The position numbers were made by a program, and so were the translations under genes. A model generated the notes under the pieces. It did no database searches. It saw only the letters and a list, made by a program, of their open reading frames with translations, and had not been told where the DNA came from. A stretch of DNA of 64,000 bases from DASUAS01 sp963841415. Its GTDB lineage: Bacteria > Actinomycetota > Acidimicrobiia > IMCC26256 > DASPTH01. This document shows, in pieces, positions 8,589 to 17,790 of the stretch (position 1 is its first letter; the number at the start of each line of letters is the position of its first letter). The DNA is taken from assembly GCA_963841415.1 (NCBI GenBank), contig CAWJCN010000004.1:434001-498000 (forward strand), in the 5' to 3' direction.

Positions 8589-8613
8589 CACACGCGATCG
8601 CGAGGTTCTCGAC

Positions 8614-9375
8614 ATGAAGGATGCGCTCGGTTCGGTGCAGTCGGTGCTCGTGCTCGGCGGCGGCTCCGACATCGCGTTGGCCACCGTGCGCGAGCTCGTG
8701 CAGCGCCGGGCGCGCACCGTCGTGCTCGCGGCACGCGATCCCGCGTCGCTCCAAGGCGCGGCCGACGAGCTGTGCGCCGCGGGTGCGACGACCGTCGAGA
8801 CGGTGGCGTTCGACGCGCGCGACACCGCGTCGCACGACGCGTTCGTCGCCGACGTGTTCGAGCGCGCCGGCGACATCGACCTCGCGCTGCTCGCCTTCGG
8901 AGTGCTCGGCGATCAGGAGGAAGCCGAGCACGACGGCCGCGCTGCGGTCGACATCGCCGAGGTGAACTACGTGGGCTCGGTGTCGGTGACGGTGCCGATC
9001 GCGCAGCGGATGCGCACGCAAGGCCACGGCACGATCGTCGCCCTGTCGTCGGTGGCCGGCGAGCGGGCGCGGCGTTCGAACTTCGTGTACGGCTCGTCGA
9101 AGGCGGGCATGGACGCCTTCTTCCAGGGTCTCGGTGACAGCCTGGTCGACTCGGGCGTGCGGGTCATGATCGTGCGGCCCGGCTTCGTCCACACCAAGAT
9201 GACCGACGGCATGGACGCCGCCCCGCTCTCCACCACCCCGGAGGCGGTGGCCGACGCCATCGTGCAAGGCCTGGCTCGGGGCCGGGAGACGGTGTGGGTC
9301 CCCTCGACGCTGCGCTACGTGATGTCGGTCCTGCGTCACGTGCCACGGCCCGTCTTCCGCAAGCTCCCGATCTGA
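8614..9375 (+). CDS. dprE2: Decaprenylphosphoryl-2-keto-ribose reductase DprE2 (SDR)
   Basis: A 253-aa short-chain dehydrogenase that reduces the DprE1 product to decaprenyl-phosphoryl-arabinose with NAD(P)H. It has the glycine-rich LGGGSDIALATV near the N-terminus, catalytic Ser in LSSVAGE, and YGSSKAG (YxxxK). Length equals that of mycobacterial DprE2 (~254 aa). The ATG at 8614 is preferred over an in-frame upstream GTG at 8557 because the extra residues would run through the inverted repeat and are not family-like. The epimerase pair is split from dprE1 by a hairpin rather than overlapping it. Confidence 0.9.
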   Translation: MKDALGSVQSVLVLGGGSDIALATVRELVQRRARTVVLAARDPASLQGAADELCAAGATTVETVAFDARDTASHDAFVADVFERAGDIDLALLAFGVLGDQEEAEHDGRAAVDIAEVNYVGSVSVTVPIAQRMRTQGHGTIVALSSVAGERARRSNFVYGSSKAGMDAFFQGLGDSLVDSGVRVMIVRPGFVHTKMTDGMDAAPLSTTPEAVADAIVQGLARGRETVWVPSTLRYVMSVLRHVPRPVFRKLPI

Positions 9376-9456
9376 GCGACCGACCGCGGTTGTCGCGCCT
9401 CAAGAGCGCCCGGCAGCAGGCCGATACTCGTGGGACCCCACGAAACGGCAGGCACC

Positions 9457-9918
9457 ATGACGTCAGTCGACCTGGGTTGGCTCGAGATCGAGCGGGCCCG
9501 CTACGAGACGCTGCTCGACTCCGCCACCGGGCTCCCCCGTTGGGGTCTGCTCCTCGACCGGGCCGGTGTGGCGCTCGCTCATGCGCAACGCTCCGGACAG
9601 CGGATCGCCGTCTTCGTGCTCGACGATCCCCACTTCCCCGGCGTGCCGTTCGACGTGGTCCGCATCGCGAGGGCGCTGCACGACGAGCTGCGACCCGACG
9701 ACGCCCTCGCTCGCATCGGTGAACAGCGCTTCGTGGTCGTGTGCAACGACATTCCGGACGACGAGGCCGCGGCACGGGTCGCGCACCGCCTCGTCTGTGG
9801 CAGCGGGCTCACGTGCAGGTTGGGTGTCGCGCTGAGCGCCAGCGGCGACGTGGCCGAGATGGTCATCGCCCGTGCACTGATCGAGGCCGTCCGCATGGAG
9901 CCGGAGCCCGCGGCCTGA
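9457..9918 (+). CDS. Degenerate GGDEF-domain protein
   Basis: A 153-aa protein whose layout follows a diguanylate cyclase domain: DSATGLPRWGLLLDRAGVAL resembles the DxLTGLxNR start, and RIGEQRFVVVC stands where RxGGDEFxxL is expected. The GG(D/E)EF catalytic loop is therefore lost and the domain is shorter than usual (~160 aa), so cyclase activity is unlikely. It may be a sensor or structural remnant. An in-frame GTG at 9430 would add nine residues. Similarity is by eye only. Confidence 0.7.
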   Translation: MTSVDLGWLEIERARYETLLDSATGLPRWGLLLDRAGVALAHAQRSGQRIAVFVLDDPHFPGVPFDVVRIARALHDELRPDDALARIGEQRFVVVCNDIPDDEAAARVAHRLVCGSGLTCRLGVALSASGDVAEMVIARALIEAVRMEPEPAA

Positions 9919-9937
9919 CCCTCGTCGCGTGCTAGTC

Positions 9938-10585
9938 ATGGCGGCCATGGACGGGCCGCGTTCGCCCCACGGCACCGAGGTCGTCGCGGCGTTCGACTTC
10001 GACGGCACGCTCTCCCCCCGCGACAACGTCGTGCCCTTCCTGCGGCGCGTCGCAGGCACCGCAGGCGCCGCGGGTGGGTTCGCGGCCGCGGCCGTGCACG
10101 TGGCGAAGCAGGGACGCTCGCACTGGAGCCGCAACGCGCTGAAGGCCGCCGTGCTCGACGAACTTCTTGCGGGGCGCGACGCCGACGACGTCGACGACAC
10201 CGCACGCGCCTTCGCGGCCGAGATCGTCCGCGACCACCTCCGGCCCGAGGCAGTCGAGCGCGCCGAGTGGCACCGCGAGCAGGGTCACCGCATCGTGATG
10301 GTGTCGGCGTCGCTCGCGGTGTACCTCCGTCCCGTCGCCGAACACCTCCGTTTCGACGCCGTCCTCGCCACCGAGCTCGAGGTCGACGACCACCGCCGCC
10401 TCACCGGTCGCATGCTCGGAGAGAACGTGCGCGGCCCGGAGAAGGCCCGCCGCCTCGACGCCTGGCTCGACGGCACCATGCCGTTCGTGTGGGCCTACGG
10501 CGACAGCTCGGGCGACACCGAGCTGTGGGCCCGCGCCGACCGCGCCGTCCGCCTGGGCCGCCACGCACACCGCGGCACCGGCTGA
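9938..10585 (+). CDS. HAD-IB family hydrolase (SerB-like phosphatase)
   Basis: A ~215-aa soluble phosphatase of the haloacid dehalogenase superfamily. Motif I is FDFDGTLSPRDN, motif II VMVSAS, motif III the Lys in GPEKARRL, and motif IV YGDSSGDTEL. The C1 cap is helical as in phosphoserine-phosphatase-like and other HAD-IB enzymes. The substrate cannot be told from sequence; relatives act on phosphoserine, lyso-phosphatidate or similar esters. Possible starts are GTG 9929, ATG 9938 and ATG 9947; none has a clear ribosome-binding site. Confidence 0.85.
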   Translation: MAAMDGPRSPHGTEVVAAFDFDGTLSPRDNVVPFLRRVAGTAGAAGGFAAAAVHVAKQGRSHWSRNALKAAVLDELLAGRDADDVDDTARAFAAEIVRDHLRPEAVERAEWHREQGHRIVMVSASLAVYLRPVAEHLRFDAVLATELEVDDHRRLTGRMLGENVRGPEKARRLDAWLDGTMPFVWAYGDSSGDTELWARADRAVRLGRHAHRGTG

Positions 10586-10672
10586 CGCAGCGCGCTCGCT
10601 CACGCACCTTGACGCCACCGCACCGAAGGAACACGCTCGGACACGAGACGTCGCGGCGACCGGAGGTGTGGG

Positions 10673-10987
10673 ATGTACGCAGCACTGGCAACCGTCTCCA
10701 TCAGCGACTACGAGCAGGCCCGGCGGCTGCTGCACGACGACGTGCTGCCGACCGTCGCCGACATCCCCGGCTTCGTCTCCGGCCACTGGCTCGCTCCGGT
10801 TGACGGCAAGGGCATCGAGATCCTCATCTTCGAGACCGAGGAAGAAGCGCTCGCGATGGCGACGCAGATGCCGGCCGGTCGTCAGGTGAACGAGTTCGTC
10901 ACCGTCGACGCCGTCGAGGTGCGCGAGGTGGCGGGCAACGTCCACCAGCCCGACGACCTCCCCATGTCGATGACCTCTGAGACGTAG
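10673..10987 (+). CDS. Small ABM-like (dimeric alpha/beta-barrel) protein
   Basis: A 104-aa protein with the beta-alpha-beta pattern of antibiotic-biosynthesis-monooxygenase-like domains (YAALATVSISDYEQARRLLH, then DIPGFVSGHWLAP and IEILIFETEEEALAMA). Such folds bind small ligands or haem or act as monooxygenases, but no catalytic residue can be assigned here. The start has a good GGAGG ribosome-binding site 7 nt before ATG 10673. It is followed by metH after 70 nt, with a separate promoter between them. Confidence 0.75.
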   Translation: MYAALATVSISDYEQARRLLHDDVLPTVADIPGFVSGHWLAPVDGKGIEILIFETEEEALAMATQMPAGRQVNEFVTVDAVEVREVAGNVHQPDDLPMSMTSET

Positions 10988-11042
10988 CGCGTCAGCGAGG
11001 AGTGCGTCGGTAACCCGCTCCTGGAGCCGCCACCCCCTCCGG

Positions 11043-11048
11043 TACCCT
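11043..11048 (+). promoter_or_regulatory. -10 box (TACCCT) for metH
   Basis: TACCCT lies 9 nt before the metH ATG at 11058, so the transcript should begin within about three bases of the start codon. The 70-nt gap is too short for a SAM or cobalamin riboswitch, and none is seen. Confidence 0.5.
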
Positions 11049-11057
11049 GACACGACT

Positions 11058-14000
11058 ATGTCGGACTTCCTCGACGCGCTCGCCGAGCGCGTGCTCGTGT
11101 TCGACGGCGCGTTCGGCACCTGGGTCCAGGACCAGGGCCTCGGCCCCGACGACTTCGGGGGGCCCGCGCTCGAAGGCTGCAACGAGCGCCTCGTCCTCAC
11201 CCGCCCCGACCTCATCCGGCAGATGCACTCCGAGTACTTCGAGGCCGGCGTCGACGCTGTGGAGACCGCCACCTTCGGCGCCTTCGGCCTCGTGCTCAAC
11301 GAGTACGGCATCGCCGACGAGACCTTCGCCATCAACGAGCAAGCCGCCCGCCTCGCCAAGGCGGTCGCGGCCGACCACTCGACCCCCGACCGCCCCCGCT
11401 TCGTCATCGGCTCCATCGGCCCCGGCACGCGCCTCCCCTCGCTCGGCCAGATCGCCTTCACCGACCTGCGCGACGACTACGAGGCGATGGTCGCGGGCTT
11501 GCTCGCGGGCGGCACCGACGTCCTCCTGATCGAGACGGTGCAGGACCTCCTCCAGTGCAAGGCGGCGATCATCGGCGCCCGCCGGGCGATGGCGACCGCG
11601 GGCGTGACCGTGCCGCTCATGGTGCAGGTCACGGTCGAGACCACCGGCCGTCTCCTCGTGGGCTCGGAGATCGGCGCCGCGCTCACGGCGCTCGAAGCGC
11701 TGCGGCCCGACGTCATCGGCCTCAACTGCGCGACTGGTCCCGCGGAGATGACCGAGCACCTTCGCTACCTCTCGCGGCACGCGCGCACGTTCCTGTCGTG
11801 CCTCCCCAACGCGGGCCTGCCGTCGATCGTCGACGGCCACACGCACTACGACCTCACGCCCGAGGCGTTGGCCGACGCGCACGCGCGCTTCATCGACGAG
11901 TTCGGGCTCAACATCGTCGGCGGCTGTTGCGGCACCACCCCCGTTCACCTGCGCGCGGTCACCGACCGGATCGGCACCCGCGCCCCGGTCGACCGCACGC
12001 CCGAGCACGAGCCCAGCTGCTCGTCGATCTACAGCCCGGTCACGTTCCACCAGGAGCTCGCCTACCTCGCCATCGGCGAGCGCACGAACGCCAACGGCTC
12101 GAAGAAGTTCCGCGAGGCGATGCTCGAAGCCGACTGGGACACGTGTGTGCAGATGGCGCGCGACCAGGTGAAGGAAGGCGCGCACGTGCTCGACGTCTGC
12201 GTGGACTACGTGGGCCGTGACGGCACCGTCGACATGCACGAGATCGCGAGCCGCTTCGCCACGCAGGCCGCGCTCCCCCTCGTGTTCGACTCCACCGAAC
12301 CGGCCGTTCTCGAGACCGGCCTCCAGCACTCCGGCGGCAAGGCGATCCTCAACTCCGCCAACCTGGAGGAAGGCGAGGACACGGGCAAGCGCTTCGACCG
12401 GGTCATGTCGCTGGCGCGTGAGTACGGCGCGGCCGTCATCTGCCTCGCCATCGACGAGGACGGCCAGGCCCGCACCGCCGACGACAAGCTGCGCATCTGC
12501 CGACGCATCTACGACCTCGCCGTCGAGCGCTACGGCATCGAGCCCACCGACCTCATCTTCGACATGCTCACGTTCCCGCTCGGGTCGGGCGCCGAGGACC
12601 TCCGCCGCGACGGCATCGAGACCATCGAGGCCATCCGCCGCGCGAAGACCGAGCTCCCCGGGTCGTCGACGGTCCTCGGGCTGTCGAACATCAGCTTCGG
12701 ACTCAAGCCCGCGATCCGTCACGTGCTCAACAGCGTGTTCCTGCACGAGTGCCGCGAGGCCGGGCTCGACGCCGCCATCGTGCACGCGGCCCGCATCATG
12801 CCGATGCACAGGATCGACGACCACGTGCGCGAGGTCACCCTCGACCTGGTCTACGACCGTCGCCGCGACGACTACGACCCGCTCACCGAGCTCATGGCGC
12901 TGTTCGAGGGCGTCGACGCGACTGCCGTCGAGCAGGAGGACCGATCGGGCTGGCCGATCGAGCAGCGCCTCGAACACCGGATCATCGACGGCAACCGCGA
13001 CGGGCTCGAAGCCGACCTCGAGGAGCAGCTCACCTCACGACCCGCGCTCTCGATCGTCAACGACGTGCTGCTCGAGGGCATGAAGGTGGTCGGCGACCTC
13101 TTCGGGCGTGGCGAGATGCAGCTCCCGTTCGTGCTGCAGAGCGCGGAGACGATGAAGGCCGCGGTGGGCTTCCTCGAACCGCACATGGAGAAGGCCGACG
13201 CCGGCGGGAAGGGCCGCGTGGTCATCGGCACCGTGAAGGGAGACGTCCACGACATCGGCAAGAACCTCGTCGACATCATCCTCACCAACAACGGCTACGA
13301 GGTGCACAACATCGGCATCAAGGCGCCGCTCTCGGCCTTCGTCGAGAAGGCCAACGAGGTGGCGGCCGACGCCATCGGCATGAGCGGCCTGCTCGTGAAG
13401 AGCACCTTGATCATGCGCGAGAACCTCGAGGAGCTCAACGCCCAGGGCCTGGCCGAGATCCCGGTGCTGCTCGGCGGCGCCGCGCTCACGCGCACCTACG
13501 TCGAGCGCGACCTGCGCGAGGTCTACGACGGCCGGCTGTTCTACGGCAAGGACGCCTTCGAGGGTCTCCACACCATGGACCAGCTCATGGAGGGCAAGAA
13601 GACCGGCGTGCTCGACCCCGACTTCGGTCGTGCGCTCGGCGGCCGGATCCTGCCCCCGCGGAAGTCCGAGATGGAGGCCGAGCGCGCCGTCACCGCGGCC
13701 GCGGTGCGCTCCGATGTCGCCGCCGACGTCGAGATCTTCACGCCACCGTTCGTCGGCTCGCGCGTCGCCAAGGGCATCCCGCTCGACGACATCGCTGCCT
13801 ACATCAACGAAACGGCGTTGTTCCGCAACCAGTGGCAGTTCCGACCCGACAAGTCGCTCGGTGAGAACGACACCGAGTTCAGGGAGCGGATCCGCCCCAC
13901 GCTGCGCGCGCTGCTCGACGAGGCCAAGGCCGAAGGCTGGCTGGTGCCTGCGGTGATCTGGGGCTACTTCCCCGTGAACGCCGACGGCAACGACCTCATC

Positions 14001-14525
14001 GTGTGGACCGACGACGACCGTCGCAACGAGCGCCTGCGGTTCACGTTCCCGCGCCAGCGCAGCGACCGTCAGCTGTGCATCAGCGACTTCTTCCGGTCGG
14101 ACGAGAGTGGCGACGCCGACTACGCCGCGTTCCACGTCGTGACCGTCGGCGAGCTCGCCAGCGCGCGTGAACGCGAGCTGTTCGCCGCCGACAAATACCA
14201 GGAGTACCTGCTCACGCACGGGTTGTCGGTGGAGATGACCGAGGCGCTCGCGGAATTGTGGCACTGGCGCATCCGCGAGGAGTGGGGGTTCGTCAGCGAG
14301 GACGGCCCGACCCTTGCGGGGTTGTTCCGCCAGCAGTACCGCGGGTCGCGCTACTCGTGGGGCTACCCCGCGTGCCCCGACCTCGACGACCAGGCCAAGC
14401 TCGACGACCTGCTCGAACTGCACCGCATCGGCGTGAAGCTCACCGAGGAGTTCCAGCTCGAGCCCGAGCAGAGCACGTCGGCGATCATCGTTCCCCACCC
14501 CGAGGCGAAGTACTTCACCACCTGA
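11058..14525 (+). CDS. metH: Cobalamin-dependent methionine synthase
   Basis: An 1155-aa cytosolic enzyme that transfers a methyl group from methyltetrahydrofolate to homocysteine via methylcobalamin. Domains in order: homocysteine domain (residues 1-~310; zinc cysteines C224, C290, C291 in LNCATG and GGCCGTTP), pterin domain (~325-600; IGERTNANGSKKF), cap and B12 domain (~640-880; DVHDIGKN with cobalt-ligand H731), and the AdoMet-dependent activation domain (~900-1155; RYSWGYPACPDL). All modules are present, so it should be self-reactivating given a flavodoxin-type partner. It ends 90 nt before a convergent gene. Confidence 0.97.
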   Translation: MSDFLDALAERVLVFDGAFGTWVQDQGLGPDDFGGPALEGCNERLVLTRPDLIRQMHSEYFEAGVDAVETATFGAFGLVLNEYGIADETFAINEQAARLAKAVAADHSTPDRPRFVIGSIGPGTRLPSLGQIAFTDLRDDYEAMVAGLLAGGTDVLLIETVQDLLQCKAAIIGARRAMATAGVTVPLMVQVTVETTGRLLVGSEIGAALTALEALRPDVIGLNCATGPAEMTEHLRYLSRHARTFLSCLPNAGLPSIVDGHTHYDLTPEALADAHARFIDEFGLNIVGGCCGTTPVHLRAVTDRIGTRAPVDRTPEHEPSCSSIYSPVTFHQELAYLAIGERTNANGSKKFREAMLEADWDTCVQMARDQVKEGAHVLDVCVDYVGRDGTVDMHEIASRFATQAALPLVFDSTEPAVLETGLQHSGGKAILNSANLEEGEDTGKRFDRVMSLAREYGAAVICLAIDEDGQARTADDKLRICRRIYDLAVERYGIEPTDLIFDMLTFPLGSGAEDLRRDGIETIEAIRRAKTELPGSSTVLGLSNISFGLKPAIRHVLNSVFLHECREAGLDAAIVHAARIMPMHRIDDHVREVTLDLVYDRRRDDYDPLTELMALFEGVDATAVEQEDRSGWPIEQRLEHRIIDGNRDGLEADLEEQLTSRPALSIVNDVLLEGMKVVGDLFGRGEMQLPFVLQSAETMKAAVGFLEPHMEKADAGGKGRVVIGTVKGDVHDIGKNLVDIILTNNGYEVHNIGIKAPLSAFVEKANEVAADAIGMSGLLVKSTLIMRENLEELNAQGLAEIPVLLGGAALTRTYVERDLREVYDGRLFYGKDAFEGLHTMDQLMEGKKTGVLDPDFGRALGGRILPPRKSEMEAERAVTAAAVRSDVAADVEIFTPPFVGSRVAKGIPLDDIAAYINETALFRNQWQFRPDKSLGENDTEFRERIRPTLRALLDEAKAEGWLVPAVIWGYFPVNADGNDLIVWTDDDRRNERLRFTFPRQRSDRQLCISDFFRSDESGDADYAAFHVVTVGELASARERELFAADKYQEYLLTHGLSVEMTEALAELWHWRIREEWGFVSEDGPTLAGLFRQQYRGSRYSWGYPACPDLDDQAKLDDLLELHRIGVKLTEEFQLEPEQSTSAIIVPHPEAKYFTT

Positions 14526-14563
14526 TCCCCGTCGTTCGCTCCGCTCACTCCGTCCCAGCGGAC

Positions 14564-14587
14564 GAGCACCGGCGGAGCCGGCTGCTC
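14564..14587. terminator. Hairpin between convergent metH and metalloprotease genes
   Basis: GAGCACCGGC, a short GGA-containing loop, and GCCGGCTGCTC form a GC-rich stem with one bulge. It lies 39 nt after the metH stop and 27 nt after (minus strand) the protease stop, so it can serve both directions. No U-tract is present. Confidence 0.5.
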
Positions 14588-14614
14588 ATCCGGATCGCCG
14601 GACCGCGCCTCAGC

Positions 14615-16111
14615 TCAGCTCCGGCTCGGCGGGCGGCACTCGAGGAACACCTGGGGAACCCGGCTGCGCAGCGCGGCCAGCGCGTCGGCGTCGGGCGCGG
14701 CGTTCGGGTTGTCGGTGAGCGCCTGCAGGATCGGAGTGAACACGGGGTCGCGCACGAGCGTGTCGCTGCTGCACACGGCGACCGGCACCCCGGCGCCTTG
14801 CTTGAGCACCTCGAGGAAGAGCTCGTCGCGGATCGCGGCGAGGGTGAGCGCACCGACCGCCCGGTTGGGCGCCTCGGTGCTCGCTGCACCGGGGTCACAG
14901 GTGGTCAGCGTGATCTGCTTCCCCGTCTCGACCGCGGCCGAGCCCGCCGGCATCGCGGCCGCCCACTGGGTGAGCGCCTCGCCGATCGCCTTGGTCTTGG
15001 CACGGTTGCGGCCGACGAACGCGCTGCGGAGACAGGTCGTCTTGTCGCGGGTGAAGGCGACCATGGCGTCGCCACCCCAGCCGTCGGCCGCGCTCAGCGC
15101 GGCCGCGGGGTCGATGCGCGACGCGAGCACCTGGTAGAGCGAGAACGCACCGAACGAGTCCGGCTGGCCCACGCGCTTCTCGCCGGCCCGCAGCTTGGGC
15201 GTGCTCACCGTGGTGAAGTGGCTGCCGTCGAGCAGCGTCGACGGCGTGAGGAACGCGCTGTCGCTCGTGGGCGGGTGCTCGAAGAGCTTGTCGATGCCCG
15301 CGACGTGCTGCTTGGCGATCACCGAGTCGAGCATGATCGGCCCGAGGTCGTAGGGCGCCTCGAAGAACACCTGCAACGACTCGGGCACGTCGGCGTCGGT
15401 CGCCTCCTTGCGCGCCTCATCGCTCTGGGCGCTCGACTCCGACTCGTACGCCGCCCGCTCAGCCTTCGACAGCGTGTCGACGTAGTCGTTCTGGATGCGC
15501 ACCGCGTCACCTTCGATGATCGTGCGGAGCACGGTGGACGAGTGCGTCTTCGCCGCATCCTTCTGCAGTTTGGTGAGATCGAAGTGCTGGTCCTGCAGCG
15601 CGTGTGTGAGCTCGTGCGCGAGCGTGACCTTGGTGGCGATGTCGTCGAGCTTCTTTCCCTTCACGGTGACGCTCTTGGTGGTGTTGTCGTAGTAGGCGAG
15701 CACGCCCGACTTCTGCAGCGAGCTGGTGGCGTCGAGGAGGTCGACGTCGTTCCCGATGAGGCCGACCGCGCGGAGCTGGCTCTGCGACTGCTCCGCGTCG
15801 CGCTTGTCGGCTGCCGTGAGCTTGCCCTTGTCGACGGCGACCTTCTTCTCGAACGCGGCTTCGGAGAGGAACTTCACCGCGACCGGATGCTCGAAGGACA
15901 ACTTGCGGAGCTTCTCGACCTCGCGGGCGATGGGCGCGATCCGGGGGTCCCAGCGCTTCGGGGTGGGTGCGACGGTAGGCGGCGCGGTCGTCGGCGCGGT
16001 CTTGGCCCCGGCAGCGCCCCCGGCGACGCCGAGCACCGAGACGACCAGCGCCAGGACCATCACACTCCGACGAGTCCCCAGTGTGATGCGGCCGATCCGC
16101 GCGCTCGTCAT
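14615..16111 (-). CDS. Secreted HExxH metalloprotease-like protein, paralogue 1
   Basis: A 498-aa protein with an N-terminal hydrophobic segment (residues ~16-36), then a Thr/Pro-rich linker, suggesting export or membrane anchoring. Zinc-protease motif HELTH is at residues 166-170 and a downstream E200 in IEGDAVR could be the third ligand (gluzincin pattern). A neighbouring gene (16170-17685) is a clear paralogue with the same motif and overall layout. Family name not recognised beyond zincin-like. The ATG at 16111 has a TAGCGT -10 box 10 nt upstream. Substrate unknown. Confidence 0.8.
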   Translation of the reverse strand: MTSARIGRITLGTRRSVMVLALVVSVLGVAGGAAGAKTAPTTAPPTVAPTPKRWDPRIAPIAREVEKLRKLSFEHPVAVKFLSEAAFEKKVAVDKGKLTAADKRDAEQSQSQLRAVGLIGNDVDLLDATSSLQKSGVLAYYDNTTKSVTVKGKKLDDIATKVTLAHELTHALQDQHFDLTKLQKDAAKTHSSTVLRTIIEGDAVRIQNDYVDTLSKAERAAYESESSAQSDEARKEATDADVPESLQVFFEAPYDLGPIMLDSVIAKQHVAGIDKLFEHPPTSDSAFLTPSTLLDGSHFTTVSTPKLRAGEKRVGQPDSFGAFSLYQVLASRIDPAAALSAADGWGGDAMVAFTRDKTTCLRSAFVGRNRAKTKAIGEALTQWAAAMPAGSAAVETGKQITLTTCDPGAASTEAPNRAVGALTLAAIRDELFLEVLKQGAGVPVAVCSSDTLVRDPVFTPILQALTDNPNAAPDADALAALRSRVPQVFLECRPPSRS

Positions 16112-16121
16112 CCGGCCAACG

Positions 16122-16127
16122 ACGCTA
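16122..16127 (-). promoter_or_regulatory. -10 box (TAGCGT) for metalloprotease 1
   Basis: TAGCGT on the minus strand, 10 nt before ATG 16111, within the longer context CGGTAGCGT that recurs before the Wzm and acyl-CoA dehydrogenase genes. Confidence 0.4.
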
Positions 16128-16169
16128 CCGGGCCGGATCACTGGCACCGGCGCGGGCGTGGCACCCGGA

Positions 16170-17685
16170 TCAGGCCGGGTTCGACTCCTGGCACTGCCGG
16201 ATGATCTCAGGCACGCGTGCCTGTACCGCGGTGATCAGGGCGGGGTCGGGTTCGGCGGTCGGGTCGTTGCCCGCAGCCTCGATGGCCGGTGCGAACACCG
16301 GATCGCGCACGAGCGTGTCAGCGCTGCACGTGGCCACCGCCTCCGGTGCACCTTCCTTCAGGAGCTCAGCGAAGAACCCATCACGGTTCACGACGAACGC
16401 GAACGACGCGTTCGGCTTGTTGGGAATCGCGGTGCCGGCCGCGCCAGGGTCGCAGGCGGTCAGCGTCACCCGATCGGCGGTGCCGTTGACGGTCACCGTT
16501 CCGGCCGGCATCTGCGCCGCCCACTTGTTGAGCGCGTCGGTGATGGTCGCGGTGCCGTCGGTGCCACGACCGGCGAACGTGGCACGGAGGCACGTCGTGC
16601 CCTTCCGCGTGAAGGTCACCATGGAGTCGCCGTCCCAGGCATCGGCAGCGGTCAGCGAGGTCGCGTTGTCGAGCCGCGGACGCGAGCACCTGGAAGAGCG
16701 AGAACGATCCGAATTGGTCGGGCTTGCCCGAGCGCTTCTCGCCCGCCACCAGCGCCGGCGTCTCGACGGTCTGGAACGCGTGACCGTCGAGCAACGTCGT
16801 CGGCGTCACGAACGTGGCATCGGCGACAGGCGGGTTGGCGAACAGCGCATCGACTCCAGCGGCCTGGCTCGTCGCGGCCACCGCGGTGACCATCGGCTGC
16901 CCGAGTGCGTACGGCATCTGGAAGGCCGTCGTCAACGTGTCCGGGACGCCCTTCGCGGTGATCTCGGCCTGCGCCTGCTTCCCGGTCGCGGCGTTCTCGG
17001 TCGTGTAGGCCTGCTGCTCGTCGGCGGAGAGCGAGTGCTCGTAGTCGGTCTGGATTCGCACTGCGTCCCCCTCGACGAGTGCGCGCAGTGCCGTCGACCC
17101 GTGGAGGGGCTTCGCCGCCTTCTCCAACTTCTGGAGGTCGAAGTGCTGGTCCTGGAGCGCGTGCGTGAGCTCGTGCGCCACGGTCACGCGGGTCGCGACG
17201 TCGTCGAGGTTCGTCCCCTTGACGGTGATCGTCTTCTTCTTCGGGTCGTAGTACGCCAGCACCCCGGACTGTTGGAGGGATTCGATCGCCTTGACGATGT
17301 CGACGTCAGAGCCGATGAGTCCGAGCGCACGCAGTTGGGCCTGTGCACGCGCGATGTCCGCCTTGTCGTCCTTCGCCAGCTTGCCCCGGTCGACCGCCAC
17401 CTTCTTCTCGAAGGCGGCGTCGTCGAGGAACTCGGCGGTGACCGGGTGGTCGAAGGTGAGGCCGCGCAACTCGGCGACCTTGTCGGCGATCGGCTGGAGC
17501 CGAGGGTCCCACGCCGTGGGTACGGTCGTGGTGGTGGTGGTGGTCGAGCTGGTCGTGGTCGTGCGCTTGGCCGACGCGGCCGGCGCGAGCAGGAACGTCG
17601 CCAGCAGCGCGGCCACGAGAACGACCATCGCCGCACGCGCAGAGCGCGCGGGGCCGATCCGACCCCAGAACCCAGTCCCCGTCAT
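16170..17685 (-). pseudogene. Secreted HExxH metalloprotease-like protein, paralogue 2 (frameshifted)
   Basis: The same layout as its neighbour: hydrophobic N-terminus, a Thr tract, HELTH, EGDAVR, and a C-terminal domain with CDPGAAGTAIPN. The frame that starts at ATG 17685 runs well to LFQVLAS near 16684, then becomes nonsense, while the next frame continues as DNATSLTAADAWDGDS to the stop at 16170. Alignment with paralogue 1 (LYQVLASRIDPAAALSAADG) shows a single extra base in 16671-16687. The zinc site lies upstream, so a truncated but folded product is conceivable. This is either real decay or a sequencing/assembly error. Confidence 0.8.
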
Positions 17686-17693
17686 GGCGGCGG

Positions 17694-17699
17694 ACCCTA
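17694..17699 (-). promoter_or_regulatory. -10 box (TAGGGT) for metalloprotease 2
   Basis: TAGGGT on the minus strand, 8 nt before ATG 17685; leaderless geometry. Confidence 0.4.
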
Positions 17700-17775
17700 G
17701 TGGGGCCGGTCGCGGCGGTAGGGTCACCCCACGTGACCGGTTGACCACGAGGACGCGCCTCCGGGAGGTCCCGCC

Positions 17776-17781
17776 TACCAT
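17776..17781 (+). promoter_or_regulatory. -10 box (TACCAT) for rmlA
   Basis: TACCAT ends 9 nt before the rmlA ATG at 17791. It is the likely promoter of the rmlA-rmlC-rmlB-glycosyltransferase run. Confidence 0.45.
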
Positions 17782-17790
17782 GCTCCGACG

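Noticed and set aside
10988..11057. Possible SAM or cobalamin riboswitch upstream of metH
   Set aside because: The gap is only 70 nt and lacks the needed helices; a -10 box sits 9 nt before the start, so the mRNA has almost no leader.
16170..16200. T-arm-like sequence GGGTTCGACTCCTGGCACTG suggesting a tRNA 3' end
   Set aside because: It encodes the C-terminus (QCQESNPA) of the metalloprotease-like gene, and no acceptor stem or anticodon arm is found in the right place.
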